8,139 nt of DNA from Caldilineaceae bacterium. GTDB taxonomy: Bacteria; Chloroflexota; Anaerolineae; Caldilineales; Caldilineaceae. Location of the stretch: NCBI GenBank assembly GCA_012032975.1, contig JAAUPU010000096.1:1-8139 (forward strand), read 5' to 3'. Numbering within the stretch: the first letter of the stretch is position 1; the number at the start of each line of letters is the position of its first letter. The notes under the pieces were generated by a model. The model saw only the letters and a list, made by a program, of their open reading frames with translations. It did no database searches and had not been told where the DNA came from. Below, piece after piece: positions 7,034 through 8,139 of this stretch. A program made the position numbers and the translations under genes.

Positions 7034-7241
7034 GTCATCTCCTGTGCAATCCGTGCAATCGATTGGCGGGAACTCACAATGCATATAGACGTTTGGCGGG
7101 CCGTTTCAGGTACGGCGGATCCAGCAGATGACCAACGCACCTGGCCCTTGTCGGAGAGTGCGTTCGCACCTTTCGTTCAACTGGCACTGACCTACAACCT
7201 CCCTGCTTCCGGCCACTTCCAGGTCGGGTGTGACATCTTGG
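7034..7241. other. Intergenic spacer between hemL and the secreted-protein gene
   Basis: Both flanking genes read on the minus strand, with 208 bases between them. It contains a small inverted repeat GTGCG-TT-CGCAC (7157-7168) and a direct repeat GTGCAATC at 7044-7051 and 7053-7060 beside the ribosome site of the secreted-protein gene. I see no clear promoter and no clear hemL terminator, so co-transcription with hemL cannot be excluded. Confidence 0.5.
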
Positions 7242-8139
7242 TTAGCCGCTGCGTGCGGCCGCAAAGCCAGCCTGCGCCGCGTTCACGGTGGCATCAATCA
7301 AACTTTCACTATGCGCAGAAGACGTAAATCCCGCCTCGAATTGAGAAGGCGCAAGGTAAACGCCATTCTGCAACATTGCTTGTTGGTAACGGGCAAATGC
7401 GCTCGTATCCGACCGGGCCGCCGAATCCCAGTCCGTGACCATCTCGTCGTTGAAGAACAGACCAAACATGGTGCCAACTCGTTCTGTGGCTATGCGAACA
7501 CCCTCTTGTTGAGCCGCTGACCGCAGACCGGCCAGGAGTCTTTCGGCCATCTGTTCCATCTGCTGCCAAAGCCCAGGTGTTTGCAGACCGGACAAAGTGG
7601 CGATTCCTGCCGTCATGGCCAGCGGATTTCCCGAGAGGGTCCCAGCCTGGTACATCGGCCCGACCGGGGCGACCACATCCATGATCTCGCGGCGACCGCC
7701 ATAGGCGCCCACCGGCAGCCCCCCACCGATCACCTTGCCCAGCGCGGTGATATCCGGTTTTATGTCAAATAGACCTTGTGCGCCGCCTGGGTGAACCCGA
7801 AAGCCTGTCATCACTTCGTCGAAGACCAGCAACGCGCCGTCAGCCGCAGTGACATCGCGTAGTCCTTGCAGGAATCCGCCGACCGGCGGCACGAGTCCCA
7901 TGTTGCCGGCAACCGGCTCGACGATCACAGCGGCGATTTCGCCGGGAAACTGCTCGAAGAGCCGTTGCACCGATTCGACATCGTTGAAGCGCGCCGTCAG
8001 TGTGTCGGCCACGGTTGCCGGCGGCACGCCCGGCGAGTCGGGAAGCCCCAGCGTGGCCACGCCCGAACCTGCCTGTACGAGCAACATGTCGGCGTGGCAT
8101 GATAGCAACCCTGAAACTTGACGATCTTGTTGCGCCCGG
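7242..8139 (-). CDS. hemL: Glutamate-1-semialdehyde 2,1-aminomutase, C-terminal part (5' end outside window), one-base frameshift
   Basis: A cytosolic PLP enzyme that converts glutamate-1-semialdehyde to 5-aminolevulinate in the C5 route to tetrapyrroles. About 299 of the usual 430 or so residues are present; the N-terminal part lies beyond the window. Readable landmarks, in order: [60 protein letters not shown] (the Asp that contacts the PLP ring nitrogen), and [20 protein letters not shown], in which the Lys encoded at 7736-7734 is the Schiff-base lysine. [12 protein letters not shown] follows in the C-terminal half. The tail ends in ARSG at TAA 7244-7242. One base is missing at about 8098: the sequence reads CATGCC where CATGGCC would give the expected CYHGHAD. 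A real break in hemL would be expected to cost heme synthesis, so sequencing error is likelier. Confidence 0.93.
   Translation of the reverse strand, partial: RAQQDRQVSGLLSCHADMLLVQAGSGVATLGLPDSPGVPPATVADTLTARFNDVESVQRLFEQFPGEIAAVIVEPVAGNMGLVPPVGGFLQGLRDVTAADGALLVFDEVMTGFRVHPGGAQGLFDIKPDITALGKVIGGGLPVGAYGGRREIMDVVAPVGPMYQAGTLSGNPLAMTAGIATLSGLQTPGLWQQMEQMAERLLAGLRSAAQQEGVRIATERVGTMFGLFFNDEMVTDWDSAARSDTSAFARYQQAMLQNGVYLAPSQFEAGFTSSAHSESLIDATVNAAQAGFAAARSG

Noticed and set aside
1..8139. CRISPR array, tRNA, rRNA or insertion sequence
   Set aside because: No regularly spaced repeats, no tRNA or rRNA signatures and no transposase were seen on either strand.

Overview
The window is an ordinary stretch of bacterial chromosome. 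It is moderately GC-rich and holds seven protein genes on both strands; I see no tRNA, rRNA, CRISPR array or transposase. The gene content (a C5-pathway hemL, a lipoprotein with TPR-like repeats, an APC permease, a LolA/LppX-like secreted protein and a FitAB/VapBC-type toxin-antitoxin pair) would fit an environmental Chloroflexota bacterium, but that assignment is an inference and weak. Recurrent one-base indels, mostly in short homopolymers, break five of the seven genes, including hemL, which is normally essential. The pattern looks more like uncorrected sequencing or assembly error than real gene decay, so I describe the genes as intact genes with the indel positions marked.

Layout, left to right. 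1-433 (+): C-terminal end of a SAM-dependent methyltransferase, cut by the window edge. 434-1087 (-): a two-gene toxin-antitoxin operon. The ribbon-helix-helix antitoxin comes first and its stop overlaps the start of the PIN-domain toxin by 4 bp. A near-consensus promoter (TTGACA, 17 bp, CATAAT) lies at 1122-1150. The toxin and the methyltransferase converge with no spacer, and their two stop codons form one TGATCA palindrome. 1324-3030 (+): a large TPR-like lipoprotein with a strong Shine-Dalgarno site and a lipobox, followed by a perfect 16-bp hairpin that probably ends transcription from both sides. 3196-3861 (-): a zinc-binding HNH nuclease-like protein with an AT-hook-like segment, driven by an extended -10 promoter with a perfect TATAAT. 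3862-4402: a 541-bp gene-free divergent region holding that promoter, an imperfect 23-bp inverted repeat, and a promoter for the next gene. 4403-5706 (+): an APC-family amino-acid permease. 5726-7033 (-): an exported protein of about 435 residues with a Sec signal peptide, possibly LolA/LppX-like. 7242-8139 (-): the C-terminal two thirds of glutamate-1-semialdehyde 2,1-aminomutase (HemL), cut by the window edge.

The genes do not form one pathway. The only clear functional unit is the toxin-antitoxin pair. I found no convincing new multi-gene system. The points most worth a second look are the indel pattern, the HNH protein with its promoter, the 60-bp inverted repeat at 4158-4217, and the poorly characterised secreted protein.
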